A DNA stretch of 21,998 nucleotides from assembly GCA_937952235.1 (NCBI GenBank), contig CALFZM010000350.1, positions 1 through 21,998 on the forward strand. The letters are read 5' to 3'. The notes under the pieces were generated by a model. That model was given only the letters and a program-made list of their open reading frames with translations, searched no databases and had not been told where the DNA came from. Positions within the stretch are counted from its first letter, which is position 1. Every line of letters begins with the position of its first letter. Positions 7,410-15,786 of the stretch are shown here, one piece after another. Made by a program: the position numbers and the translations under genes. Source of the stretch: an uncultured Opitutia bacterium (GTDB taxonomy: Bacteria; Verrucomicrobiota; Verrucomicrobiia; Opitutales; Opitutaceae).

Positions 7410-8942
7410 GTGCGTCTCCGGCTGCCGCTTTTCCCGCTGCTCGTCATCGCCCTGCTTGTCGCCGGCCGCGTTGCCGCGGGCGAAGCCCCCCCGCGGGCGT
7501 TTCCGCGGGCCCGCACCCTCGCGGAGTTGCGCGGTCACCTCGATGCGCACCTGGCGCAACCGCGCTTCGAATCCGCCCTGTGGAGCGTGCAGGTGGTCTC
7601 GCTGGACACCGGCAAGGTCGTGTACGAGCACCAGCCGCGGCGGTTGATGAGCCCCGCCTCCAACAGCAAACTCTACACGGGTGCGCTCGCGTTGGACCGC
7701 TTCGGGGGCGGGTACCGCATCCGCACCCCGCTGCTCGCAACGGCCCGGCCGGATGCCGCCGGCGTGGTGGCGGGCGATGTGATCGTGGGCGGGCGGGGCG
7801 ATCCGAGCTGGAAATCGGCCCAGCGCCGCGAGGACTTCTGGGCCATCTTCGCGCCGTTTGTCGCGGCGCTGCGGCAGGCGGGGGTGCGCCGGATCGCGGG
7901 CGACCTCGTGGCGGATGCGACTTACTTCCGCGGGCCGCCTTACGGCGCGGGCTGGGTGGCGGAGGACCTGGTCGATGACTATGGCGCGGAGGTGTCCGCG
8001 ATTTCACTCGAGCAGAATTTCGCGGACCTGCGCGTGACGCCGGCGGACGCCGCGGGCCAGCCGGCGGAGTTCGAGCTGCTGCATCCCTTCACGGGGCTGA
8101 CCGTGATCAACCGCATGCGAACGGCCGATCCCGGCACCGCGCGGGTGCTGCAGGCGCGTCGCGGGCTGGGCGAACGGACGGTGTACGTGCTCGGCGAGGT
8201 CCCGGCGGGCGGGGTCGTCGAGGTCCTCGATCTCACCGTGCCGCAGCCGGCGCGGTGGTTTGCGGCGGCGTTGAAGGAGGCGCTCGCGCGCGGCGGCATC
8301 CGCGTCGATGGCGAGCCGCGCGCCGTTGTCTGGCCCGAGGCGACGCCGTCGGGCGCCGTCCGCCTGGGAGAAATCGTCTCCCCGCCGCTGCGCGAGCTGG
8401 TCGCCGCCTTCATGAAGCCGTCGCAGAACCTCGAGACAGACCTGATCTTCGCGCACGTCGGCGAAGCGTCGCGTCCGCCCGACTCGCCGGCCTGGCGGAC
8501 CTCGGAGCAGCTCGGCGTGGCGGCGTTGGGAGAGTTCCTGCGCAAGCTCGGCCTGCCGGACGAGGAGGTGAGGTTCGACGAGGGCTCGGGCCTGTCGCGC
8601 AACAACCTCGCCAGTGCGCGCGCGACGACGGCGCTGCTGGTGGCGATGACGCGGCACGCGGAGGCGAAGGCGTTTCGCGACGCGCTGCCCGTGGCGGGCG
8701 TCGACGGCACAATCCGGCGGCGCATGAAGGGCACGGCCGCCGAGGGCAACGTGCGGGCGAAGACGGGGACGTTGCGCTGGGCGAACGGGCTTTCCGGCTA
8801 CGTGGCCACGGCGGCGGGCGAGTCGCTGGCGTTCAGCGCGCTGCTCAACCGCAGCGTCACGCCGCCGGGGCAGTTCGCCCGCGATGACATCGACGCGATC
8901 GCGGTGCTGCTGGCACAATTCGAGGCGCGCAGCAGGGAGTGA
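7410..8942 (+). CDS. dacB: D-alanyl-D-alanine carboxypeptidase/endopeptidase (PBP4, family S13)
   Basis: Periplasmic penicillin-binding protein that trims or cleaves peptidoglycan peptide cross-links. From the GTG at 7410 (510 residues) it begins MRLRLPLFPLLVIALLVAG, a good signal peptide. All three active-site motifs are visible: SxxK as SNSK (Ser84, Lys87), SxN as SQN (338-340, in MKPSQN, where E. coli PBP4 has SDN), and KTG at 451-453 (RAKTGTL). The conserved GSGLSR stretch is also present (about 393-398). The long insert between SxxK and SxN is typical of S13 enzymes. In-frame ATGs at 7302 and 7323 would give a 30-40 residue arginine-rich leader before the signal peptide, which seems less likely, but no start has a Shine-Dalgarno site, so the start is uncertain. 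It is convergent with the membrane protein at 9010-9591. Confidence 0.88.
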   Translation: MRLRLPLFPLLVIALLVAGRVAAGEAPPRAFPRARTLAELRGHLDAHLAQPRFESALWSVQVVSLDTGKVVYEHQPRRLMSPASNSKLYTGALALDRFGGGYRIRTPLLATARPDAAGVVAGDVIVGGRGDPSWKSAQRREDFWAIFAPFVAALRQAGVRRIAGDLVADATYFRGPPYGAGWVAEDLVDDYGAEVSAISLEQNFADLRVTPADAAGQPAEFELLHPFTGLTVINRMRTADPGTARVLQARRGLGERTVYVLGEVPAGGVVEVLDLTVPQPARWFAAALKEALARGGIRVDGEPRAVVWPEATPSGAVRLGEIVSPPLRELVAAFMKPSQNLETDLIFAHVGEASRPPDSPAWRTSEQLGVAALGEFLRKLGLPDEEVRFDEGSGLSRNNLASARATTALLVAMTRHAEAKAFRDALPVAGVDGTIRRRMKGTAAEGNVRAKTGTLRWANGLSGYVATAAGESLAFSALLNRSVTPPGQFARDDIDAIAVLLAQFEARSRE

Positions 8943-9009
8943 TAGCGGAACCCGGGGTTCGCGGCGCGGATGCGGCCGGTCGAAGATCGTCCCCGCGCCC
9001 GACGCCGGC

Positions 9010-9591
9010 TCAGCGTGGTGCGTCGCCCGAGGCGCGAAGGCGCAGGAACAGGATCGCGTGCGTCGCGAGCAGCAGCGGAAACAGGAAGGTGGGCAGCAGG
9101 CTCAGCGGCAGGCGGGTGAGGGCGAAAAGCTCGCCGGGCGCGGCGAGCGCGAGCCGGGCAAGGCTCACGAGCAGCAGGACGAGTTCGACCGTGCCGACGA
9201 CGTTCCAGATGACGAGCGCGCGCTGGCGGGTGGCGGCGGCCAGCGGCGCCAGGGCGACGGGCAGCGCGAGCGTGGCGACGACGATGGCCCCGAGGCCGCC
9301 GGTCACGGCGAAGGCGCGGGGCAGTTCGCCCTGCTGGTGCAGCACGAGCAGGTAGATCCCGACGAAGCGCGTGAGGTGCAGCAGGACCAGGGTGCGCGGA
9401 TCGAGCGCGTCGATCCATTCGCGGAGGACCGCGACCCGGGCGTAAAGCAGCACCGGGAGCGCGGCGAGGAAGGCGGTGAGCGCAGGCAGGGCGACGGCGG
9501 GCAGGCGGGACAGCAGCAGGAAGTGACCGGCGGCCACCGCACCGCCGAACCAGAGCCAGAAGAGGAGGCGAACCAGCAGGGAGGCAGACAT
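9010..9591 (-). CDS. small multi-pass membrane protein, function unknown
   Basis: Protein of 193 residues dominated by hydrophobic segments: about six predicted membrane helices, beginning with MSASLLVRLLFWLWFGGAV. I do not recognise the family. Charged residues cluster in short loops (for example REWIDALDPRT and RQRALVIW), and no catalytic motif is evident. The ATG at 9591 is chosen since upstream in-frame codons give an arginine- and proline-rich extension; the leader before the ATG is pyrimidine-rich (14/18). The gene lies beyond the terminator of the TolC-type gene (9666-9693), so it probably has its own promoter in the 75 bp between them. It is convergent with dacB, with 67 bp between stop codons. 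Confidence 0.65.
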   Translation of the reverse strand: MSASLLVRLLFWLWFGGAVAAGHFLLLSRLPAVALPALTAFLAALPVLLYARVAVLREWIDALDPRTLVLLHLTRFVGIYLLVLHQQGELPRAFAVTGGLGAIVVATLALPVALAPLAAATRQRALVIWNVVGTVELVLLLVSLARLALAAPGELFALTRLPLSLLPTFLFPLLLATHAILFLRLRASGDAPR

Positions 9592-9665
9592 GCGTGGCGG
9601 GAGCGAAAAACGGATGCGCCGGCGGAGCGAGGCTGGAATCGGCGCGACGGCCGCGGACGGACACG

Positions 9666-9693
9666 AAAAAGGCGCACGTCGCAACGTGCGCCT
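9666..9693 (-). terminator. Rho-independent terminator of the TolC-type gene
   Basis: On the minus strand, AGGCGCACGT-TGCG-ACGTGCGCCT gives a perfect 10-bp stem with a 4-nt loop, followed directly by TTTT and then C. The T-run corresponds to the A-run at 9666-9669 on the plus strand. It starts 28 bp after the TolC-type stop codon and marks the 3' end of the long minus-strand gene run. Confidence 0.85.
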
Positions 9694-9720
9694 GGAAGGA
9701 AGGGACCGGCGTCGGGCTGG

Positions 9721-11247
9721 TCAGGGCAGCTGGACGCGGAAGCGCTCGAGCGAGGTGCCCTCGAGGCGGTTCAGCTCGGCCACCGCGCGGCGGAGCGTGA
9801 CGCGGGCGCTGAGCTCGGAGAACCGGGCGCCCTCAAGATCGTCCTGCGCCAGGAGCACGAGCCGGCTGGTGGAGAGGCCGGCGTCGTAGCGGGCCTTCTG
9901 CTGTTCGTACTGGCGGGCGGCGAGCTCGGTGCCCTTGGCGGCGATCTCGACGGCGGCCATCTGGGTCTCGACGGCGCGCACGGCGGAGCGGACGTTGACG
10001 AGGAGCGTCTGTTCGAGCTGCTCGAGCTGCACCTTGCGCGACGCGAGCGTGCTCTGCGCGGTGCGGTAGCGGGCCTTGTCGGCGTGGCGGCCCCACGGCA
10101 TCGAGTAGTTGAGGCCGATGGACCAGTTGTTGCCGTTGTCGTTGGGCAGGTTGGCGATGGGCTGGCCGTAATTGGCGTTGGTGGCGCGGGCGGTGTAGCC
10201 GAGCGAGGCGACCAGGTCGAGGTCGGGCAGCTGGTTGCGGCGCGCCGTCTCGAGGTCGATCTCGAGCTGCTTGATGTTTTCCTCGACGGAGAGCGTGTCG
10301 GGGTAGAACTCGCGGGCGCGCTTGTAGGAGACCGCGAAGTTCGGCGCGCCGTCCTTGTAGTCGGCGAAGGAGACCGGGCCGACGCGCTGGTCGAAATCGG
10401 GCACGTTGATCAGGTTGAGCAGGCGGTCCTCCGCGTCGCGCACCGACTGCTCGGCGAGCACGATGTTGCGACGGGCGTTGGCGACGCCGACCTCCGCGGA
10501 AAGCACGTCGAGATCGGTCGCGACTCCCGTGGTGCGGCGCGCGGAATTTTCCTCGAGCAGGCGCTGGCTCGACTGGAACGTGAGCTGGCGGATGCGCAGC
10601 GTCTCGCGGGCGGCGACGAGGTTGTAGTAGGCGACCTCGGTATCGGCGATCACCGCGAGGACGCGGCTCTTGTAATTGATCGTCGCGATATTGAGCCCGA
10701 GCTTGGACCGCTGGAGGGCGGCGGTGGCCATGTGCCGGCCGGCGCCGTTGAGCAGCGGCTGGTTGAGCGTGGCGGAGATCCCGTTGCCGTAGCTGGGATT
10801 CACGAGTGCGTTGGTGGAGTTGGTCGCACCCTTCGTGAGGTTGGTATTCACGCTCAGGCTGCCGTTGGTGAGCGGAATGCGGGGCAACGTGGCGCCGACG
10901 GTCATCGTCGTGTTGTCGTTGCGGGCGCCTTCGCGCTGCGCGCCGTCGAGCACGCTGGTGTTGGAGGCCGCCTGGTTGAGGTTGCGGCGGGCCGATGCGG
11001 TGAGCGTCGGGTCGAACGCCGCCTCCTGGATGACGATCTGATCCTTGGCGTTCTCGACGGCGTAGGCCTGGACCTGCAGGTCGAAATTCTTGCGCAGGGC
11101 GAAGGCGACGGCGTTGTCGAGTGAAAGCGGGCTCTCGTTGGCCGCCGGTGCGGCCGCGGCCGCGGGCCCGCTCGCCGGTGTCTGGCCGAACGCCGGAGCG
11201 AACGGAACGCTGAACACGAGGAGAACGCGGGCGAGTGAGCGAGGCAT
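9721..11247 (-). CDS. TolC-family outer membrane efflux protein
   Basis: Outer-membrane channel component of 508 residues, expected to form a trimeric beta-barrel plus alpha-helical tunnel. The N-terminus MPRSLARVLLVFSVPFAPAFG is a signal peptide. The mature protein opens with LSLDNAVAFALRKNFDLQV, the classic start of the first OEP repeat. It continues with helical repeats rich in Ala, Glu, Arg and Leu (VAARETLRIRQLTFQSSQRL; VLSAEVGVANARRNIVLAEQ) and ends with the second repeat, including YDAGLSTSRLVLLAQDDLEGA. The ATG at 11247 is chosen from the signal peptide; an ATG at 11325 would overlap the upstream gene's end. The leader is 16/18 pyrimidine. No membrane-fusion or inner-membrane pump gene is adjacent, so its partners must be encoded elsewhere. 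It is downstream of the zinc-ribbon and PpiD-like genes and may share their transcript. Confidence 0.88.
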   Translation of the reverse strand: MPRSLARVLLVFSVPFAPAFGQTPASGPAAAAAPAANESPLSLDNAVAFALRKNFDLQVQAYAVENAKDQIVIQEAAFDPTLTASARRNLNQAASNTSVLDGAQREGARNDNTTMTVGATLPRIPLTNGSLSVNTNLTKGATNSTNALVNPSYGNGISATLNQPLLNGAGRHMATAALQRSKLGLNIATINYKSRVLAVIADTEVAYYNLVAARETLRIRQLTFQSSQRLLEENSARRTTGVATDLDVLSAEVGVANARRNIVLAEQSVRDAEDRLLNLINVPDFDQRVGPVSFADYKDGAPNFAVSYKRAREFYPDTLSVEENIKQLEIDLETARRNQLPDLDLVASLGYTARATNANYGQPIANLPNDNGNNWSIGLNYSMPWGRHADKARYRTAQSTLASRKVQLEQLEQTLLVNVRSAVRAVETQMAAVEIAAKGTELAARQYEQQKARYDAGLSTSRLVLLAQDDLEGARFSELSARVTLRRAVAELNRLEGTSLERFRVQLP

Positions 11248-11311
11248 AGCGTGGAAGAAAGAGAGACCGGTGGCGCGCGGTGCTGGGGACAACACGGACG
11301 GGGAGTGAAAG

Positions 11312-11560
11312 TTACTGCCTTTCATACTCTCCCGCCGGGGTGCGCTTCAGCACGGTGAAGCCGGCCTGTCTGGCGCGCGAGACGGAAAGCGGTGCTGAAA
11401 GTTTCGGGGAATTTACGGCCGGCACCCCCCCACGGCGCACGGGCTGGCCGCACTTGGGGCACTCCGTCAGGTCCGCGGCGGTGGCGGACTGCCGGTGCTC
11501 GAAGCCGGGGCCGCAAAGCCGGCACGGTGGCTGGAGCGGCATGTAATGGCGGAGCGGCAT
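11312..11560 (-). CDS. FmdB-like zinc-ribbon protein
   Basis: Small protein of 82 residues with two CxxC knuckles, CRLCG and CPKCG, spaced about 20 residues apart around FEHRQSATAADLTE. This pattern matches the FmdB / Zn_ribbon_8 family (usual form: MPxYEY, CxxCG, FE, QS, D, L, CPxCG, VRR). Members bind zinc and are often called putative regulators, but their role is generally unknown. The tail (about 45-82) is basic and not recognised. The ATG at 11560 gives MPLRHYMPLQPPC; an ATG at 11542 is a possible alternative. It sits between the PpiD-like gene (82 bp upstream, with a hairpin in the gap) and the TolC-type gene (64 bp downstream), all on one strand. Confidence 0.7.
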   Translation of the reverse strand: MPLRHYMPLQPPCRLCGPGFEHRQSATAADLTECPKCGQPVRRGGVPAVNSPKLSAPLSVSRARQAGFTVLKRTPAGEYERQ

Positions 11561-11598
11561 AGGGGAGCGCCATCCTTGCACGATTCCGCGGGCAAATG

Positions 11599-11628
11599 AA
11601 AGCCCGTGCTGCACGCGGCGGCACGGGC
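11599..11628 (-). terminator. possible attenuator or weak terminator after the PpiD-like gene
   Basis: On the minus strand, an 11-bp stem GCCCGTGCCGC / GCAGCACGGGC (one G-U pair) with a 5-nt loop is followed by TTTCATTT. The T-run is interrupted, so read-through into the zinc-ribbon and TolC-type genes is plausible. Confidence 0.5.
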
Positions 11629-11641
11629 GGGTAGCGACGGC

Positions 11642-13324
11642 TTACTGGACCTTGGGCTCGGATTTCTTCAGCTCCTGTTCGACCAGGTCGGAGATATACG
11701 CCGAGGCGCCGAATCGTCCGTTGTAGCTGGCAATCTGCTTCATGGTCTCGGCGTACTTGGGATTGGCTTCGGAATCGTCCGGCGCCTTCTTTTCGGCGGC
11801 GTACACGAAGAGCCCCTTGTCGGCGCTGATCACCATGTCCGAGACCTGCCCCTGCTCGAGGCGCTCGAGTGTGCCGAGGACGCTGTAGTCCACACCCTGC
11901 GGCTGGCTGCGGAGGGTGAAGGCGGGAATGGCTTTGACCTCGAGCTTGAGGCCGGCGGTGGCGGCGGCCTCGGCGGCCTTCTCGAACGAGTCGCCGGCCT
12001 TCAACCGGGCTTCGAGCTGCGCCTTGATGGTGCGGCCGAGCTCGACGAAACGCTTGCGGCGCTCGTTCTCGATGTAGTCGGAGGCGACGCGCTCGCGCAC
12101 GGCGGCAAAGACCGGCTTGCGGGATTCCTGCGTCTCCCGCCAGAAGAGGATGACCGCACCTGCCGGCGTGGCCAGGGCGTCGGAGGCCAGGCGGTCCTTG
12201 TTGAGCCGGAAGGCTTCCGCGGCGATCTCGCGCGAGCCGCCCAGTTGCGCGGGCGGCTCGTCGCGCGAGAACGGCGGCAGCGTCTGGGTCACGAGCTGGC
12301 GGGAGGCGAGAAAGGCGTCGATCGCCGTGCTCGACCGCGCTTTGCTTTCGAAAAGAGCCAGGGAGACGTCGCTGGCCGCCTTGACGGCCGCCTTCTGCGC
12401 GCGCTCGAGCTTGAGCGCGGCTTCCACCTGCGGGCGGACGGCGGCGAAGTCGGCGGCGGGATCCGCCGGCGGCGTGACGCTGATCGTGGTCGAGGCCGGC
12501 TTGTTCGGGTCGGCCGGTTTCGGAAAGCGCGAGGGATTGGCGTCGTAGAAGGCGCGGACCTCGGCATCCGTCACCGTGATGCCCGGCAGGAACTGCAGGG
12601 CGGAAAACTCGACGTAGCTCACGACGACCCGGGTGGGGATGTCGTAGCGGCCGCCGGATTGCTCGAAGAACTGCGTGAGTTCGGCGTCGGTCGGCTTGAT
12701 TTCCGGCTTGAACGCGGAGTAGTCGACCGAGCCCGTGTGGAGCGTCCAGCTCGTGTCGGCTTCGCGCAGCTGGCTCTTCACCTCGGACGGAAGGACGAAA
12801 CCCGGGCCCGCGAGGAGAGTCTGGACCTTCTCGGCGCGAATGTCGTCGCCGAGGACGCGGACGATGTCGGCTTCGTTGAGCCCGCGCGGGTTGGTCTTCA
12901 GGTTGTCGCGGAAAGTCTGGTACGCCTTGGGGTCAAACTGGCCGTCGGCGCCGGCGAACATCCGCAGGCCCTTGACCTGCGTCTCGATCTCCGTGGAGGT
13001 CGCCGGGGGAATGTGCCACTGGTCCGCGAGATGAAGGATCGCGGCCCGCTGGAAGGCGTAGTTCTGGATCCGGTCGGAATCGAGGCCGAAGGCGCCGAAG
13101 CGGAGGTTGGCGCTGAGGCTCGCGTCGCCCATCAGCTTCTGCTGGTCCGACTGCAGGCTCAGGTTGTAGCCGAAGTAAAACCGGTCGACCATCTGGCGGT
13201 CGGCCTGCCCGATCCCTGGGGCCGCTCCGATGGTGAAAACGAACGCGATGATGACGCCCGCCAGCAGCAAGGCAAAGATGACTTTGAAGTGATGCTGAAA
13301 GTACCTCTGGATCCAGGTGATCAT
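11642..13324 (-). CDS. SurA/PpiD-like periplasmic folding factor, membrane-anchored
   Basis: Inner-membrane-anchored periplasmic protein of 560 residues resembling PpiD. A short cytosolic N-terminus (MITWIQRYFQHHFK) precedes one membrane helix at about residues 14-33 (VIFALLLAGVIIAFVFTIG). A SurA_N-like chaperone region follows, ending in the typical DAEVRAFYDANPSRF. I cannot find a parvulin domain where PpiD has one: no HILV-type strand and no GGDLG-type motif. That position instead holds a Pro/Ala-rich and charged helical stretch. The C-terminal half (SREIAAEAFRLN, then KGLFVYAAEKKAP) resembles the post-parvulin part of PpiD. It probably chaperones outer-membrane proteins as they leave the Sec translocon; isomerase activity is doubtful. 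The ATG at 13324 follows a pyrimidine-rich leader (15/18). It is 151 bp downstream of the BrkB-type gene. Confidence 0.8.
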   Translation of the reverse strand: MITWIQRYFQHHFKVIFALLLAGVIIAFVFTIGAAPGIGQADRQMVDRFYFGYNLSLQSDQQKLMGDASLSANLRFGAFGLDSDRIQNYAFQRAAILHLADQWHIPPATSTEIETQVKGLRMFAGADGQFDPKAYQTFRDNLKTNPRGLNEADIVRVLGDDIRAEKVQTLLAGPGFVLPSEVKSQLREADTSWTLHTGSVDYSAFKPEIKPTDAELTQFFEQSGGRYDIPTRVVVSYVEFSALQFLPGITVTDAEVRAFYDANPSRFPKPADPNKPASTTISVTPPADPAADFAAVRPQVEAALKLERAQKAAVKAASDVSLALFESKARSSTAIDAFLASRQLVTQTLPPFSRDEPPAQLGGSREIAAEAFRLNKDRLASDALATPAGAVILFWRETQESRKPVFAAVRERVASDYIENERRKRFVELGRTIKAQLEARLKAGDSFEKAAEAAATAGLKLEVKAIPAFTLRSQPQGVDYSVLGTLERLEQGQVSDMVISADKGLFVYAAEKKAPDDSEANPKYAETMKQIASYNGRFGASAYISDLVEQELKKSEPKVQ

Positions 13325-13475
13325 GGGGGAAAGGGCCGGAACCTAGGTCGGGCGGGTGGAGTGGCAAGGTCGAATTGCCCCATCCCGCGCGCCGCGGACG
13401 AGGTGGTCCGGCGGGACGATGCGGGCAGGTTTCACGCGCTTCGCCGCGACCTGTCGGGGCGCGCGGCGCCCGCGC

Positions 13476-14951
13476 TCAGGGCCGGGGTGGCAGGCGACGC
13501 TCGCCCAGGGCAAACGGGGGCCGCGACTCGTCGAACGGGTTGTCGTTCAGCAGCTCCTCGATCGTTTTCTGGAAGAAGGGCTGGTCGCCGGCGGCCCGCA
13601 GCGCCGCTTCGTAATGGGCCACGAGCGGGTCGATGTGCTCGAACGAGGTGCCGATCGGGTCATCGCCGAGGTTGTCGTCGAGGGTCTTGAAATCGAACAG
13701 GGTGATCCGGTTGAGCGGGCGGCCCGGCTGGTAGAGGAAATCGGTGGAGGTGCTGTCGGGGCCCGGGCGCAGCGTGGTCACGAGCCCGAGGCGCACGAGC
13801 CGGTTGAGGCATTCGTTGAGCAACTGGGTCGGCACCTTGAGCAGCGTGCCGAGGCTCGAGGCCGAGATCGGGGGCAGGCAGTCGCGGAAGCGGCGGCAGA
13901 TCGTGAGGAAGACCACGAGCGCGAGGCGTTCCCGCATGGATTCGGTAAGCGTGCTCCAGGCGGCCTGGCTGTTGCGGAAATGCACGTTCTGAAGCGCGTA
14001 GCTGACGACTGCGCCGATGAGCACGAACAGCCAGAAGATGTAGAGGCCGAACATCAGCACGGGCAGGATCGCCAGCGAGCCGTAGAGGCTCTTTTCCAGC
14101 ACCACGCGTTTCACGTAGAGGAACGTGACGAAATTGTTTCCCAGCAGCAGCGCGGCGACGACGAGCGCGCCGACGAATGCCGCCCGCCAGAACACGCGGG
14201 TATTGGGTACCACGCGGTAGAACAGCGTGAGCATCACCGCGAGCAGCGCGAACGAGCCTCCCTGCGCGAGGATGCCGAGGGACTGCAGGTCGACATCCGT
14301 GCCGAAGACGCTGAGGTACGTGCTGGCGCCGAGCACCGCGACCGCCGAGAAGAACAGCACCGCGCCGAGGGTGAGGATCGTCCAGTAGAGGACCACCCGC
14401 ATCAGCACCGAGCGGCCCTGGTGCACGCCCCAGATGTCGTTGAACGTGTCCTCGATCGACTTGAACAGCAGGAGGACGATGATGAGCAGCGAGAAGATGC
14501 CGACGGCGCCCGCGGAGCCCGACTTCGAGGACGCGATGATGTTGTTGATCACGCCGACGAGCTGCGGGTTGACCTTGTCGGGCCCCTCGTACTCGGCCAT
14601 CTGGGGAGCCAGCACGGTGATGATCCCGCTCAGGGTCCGGGCCACGAGGTTGGGATCGTTGTTCTGGCCCAGCGCGAAGCCGGCGACGAGCACGGCGATC
14701 ACGAGCAGCGGGCCGAGCCCGAGGAGGGAGCTGAAGCTCAGTGCAGCCGCGCGGGTGGCGATGCGCGATTCGACGAAGACGGTGACCGAGATCGAGACCA
14801 CGCGCAGGATCGCGTAGGCAGCGCCCTTGAGCGAATTTTCGTGCAGGGTTTGCGTGCGCCAGATCTCGCGCTGGTAAATGTGCACGAGCGCTGCCCACGC
14901 CTCGGGCAAACGGCGCCTCGCGGGCGGGCTCGGCTGACCGCTCGGCGCCAC
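13476..14951 (-). CDS. YihY/virulence factor BrkB family membrane protein
   Basis: Inner-membrane protein of 491 residues from the GTG at 14951. The family hallmark is visible at about 69-92 (AALSFSSLLGLGPLLVIAVL). Further helices lie at about 150-165, 190-210, 232-246, 256-275 and 292-320, six in all, matching the YihY fold. Residues beyond about 340 form a soluble C-terminal domain with a winged-helix-like pattern (ISASSLGTLLKVPTQLLNEC). Function is not established for most members. The start is uncertain: GTG at 14951 lies 5 bp after the preceding gene's stop, while TTG at 14909 and GTG at 14885 would shorten it. The tight spacing with the GYF-domain gene suggests co-transcription and perhaps translational coupling. 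Confidence 0.82.
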   Translation of the reverse strand: MAPSGQPSPPARRRLPEAWAALVHIYQREIWRTQTLHENSLKGAAYAILRVVSISVTVFVESRIATRAAALSFSSLLGLGPLLVIAVLVAGFALGQNNDPNLVARTLSGIITVLAPQMAEYEGPDKVNPQLVGVINNIIASSKSGSAGAVGIFSLLIIVLLLFKSIEDTFNDIWGVHQGRSVLMRVVLYWTILTLGAVLFFSAVAVLGASTYLSVFGTDVDLQSLGILAQGGSFALLAVMLTLFYRVVPNTRVFWRAAFVGALVVAALLLGNNFVTFLYVKRVVLEKSLYGSLAILPVLMFGLYIFWLFVLIGAVVSYALQNVHFRNSQAAWSTLTESMRERLALVVFLTICRRFRDCLPPISASSLGTLLKVPTQLLNECLNRLVRLGLVTTLRPGPDSTSTDFLYQPGRPLNRITLFDFKTLDDNLGDDPIGTSFEHIDPLVAHYEAALRAAGDQPFFQKTIEELLNDNPFDESRPPFALGERRLPPRP

Positions 14952-14956
14952 GGGCT

Positions 14957-15706
14957 TTAGCGGGAAATGATCAGCCAGGCGAGGTAGCCCATCCCGCCGC
15001 AGGCCGCGATCACGGCGAGGATGGCCGTGATGAGGCTCAGTGCGACCGTACAGACGTAGAGCCCGACCGAGCCGGTGACGGCGGCGATCAGCAGGGTGGC
15101 ATCGCCGGAGGCGAAATAGGTGAGGCCGAAAAGGCCGATGCCGAGGGCGGCCCGGAAGCGGATCAGCGGATAGAGCGCGGTCATGCCAAGCCCGAGCAGG
15201 ACGGCGAGGCCAAGGTCGATCACGCCGAGCAGCACGAGCGGCTGCCGCAGCAGCTTCTCGCCGGTCATGGCGAACAGCGTGTCGGTGCCCGGCAGGATCG
15301 TCGCCGCCGCGGAGAAGACGAGGCTTGCGATCGCACCCCACATGGCGAGCCGGGCGGCGCGCGCCATCGCGATCTGCGGATCCGCCTTGCCCCGCGTATC
15401 GGACGTGCGGCCCTCGGCGGCGGCGAGCATGTCGTCGACGGTGATGGCGCGGGCGGACTCCGCGGGCTGGTTGAGCGTGCTGACCTCCTTGGCGCGGAGC
15501 GACAGCTTCTTCCGCTCGGGAAAGACGACCGACATCAATTCCTGGTGTGTGTTGAGCGCCACCCACTGCTCCGACACGGCGTCGTAGATCAGCGTTTCAG
15601 GCGAGACCTGGCCGGCCTCCGCCAGGTCGATCATCTGCTGGGAATTGAACGGGCCGCGCGCTTCCGACTCATTCGCATTGCGGATGTAGATTTCCTGCGT
15701 GGCCAT
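14957..15706 (-). CDS. GYF-domain membrane protein, function unknown
   Basis: Protein of 249 residues. Residues 4-55 match the GYF_2 (DUF4339) pattern: YIRN, then GPFNSQQMIDLAEAGQVSPE, then LIYDAVSEQWVAL. This bacterial domain is thought to bind peptides or act as a cytosolic adaptor. A charged linker (60-115) leads to about four membrane helices at 120-140, 155-180, 186-210 and 213-247. The role is unknown. The ATG at 15706 follows a pyrimidine-rich leader (13/18) and has no Shine-Dalgarno site. It is 80 bp downstream of argS and 5 bp upstream of the BrkB-type start, so it probably belongs to the same transcript. Confidence 0.8.
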   Translation of the reverse strand: MATQEIYIRNANESEARGPFNSQQMIDLAEAGQVSPETLIYDAVSEQWVALNTHQELMSVVFPERKKLSLRAKEVSTLNQPAESARAITVDDMLAAAEGRTSDTRGKADPQIAMARAARLAMWGAIASLVFSAAATILPGTDTLFAMTGEKLLRQPLVLLGVIDLGLAVLLGLGMTALYPLIRFRAALGIGLFGLTYFASGDATLLIAAVTGSVGLYVCTVALSLITAILAVIAACGGMGYLAWLIISR

Positions 15707-15786
15707 GCCCGGGCAGGGTGGTGGCGCCGGGGGGACGTCGCAAGTGCGATTTGGACCGGCGCCGGCCGCATCCCCCGCGGGAGTCG

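Noticed and set aside
8884..11124. A 746-codon plus-strand frame rich in Glu, Arg and Gly
   Set aside because: It is the shadow of the small membrane protein and TolC-type genes on the other strand, which have clear signal peptides and family motifs.
13353..13378. A third, degenerate copy of the REP-like unit starting GGTGGAG in the BrkB/PpiD gap
   Set aside because: Only the first seven bases match; the following stem (GGCAA/TTGCC) and loop do not match the unit. Likely chance.
14952..15566. A 696-residue version of the BrkB-type protein starting at 15566
   Set aside because: The extra 205 residues are an arginine/histidine-rich out-of-frame reading of the GYF-domain gene; that gene is well supported.
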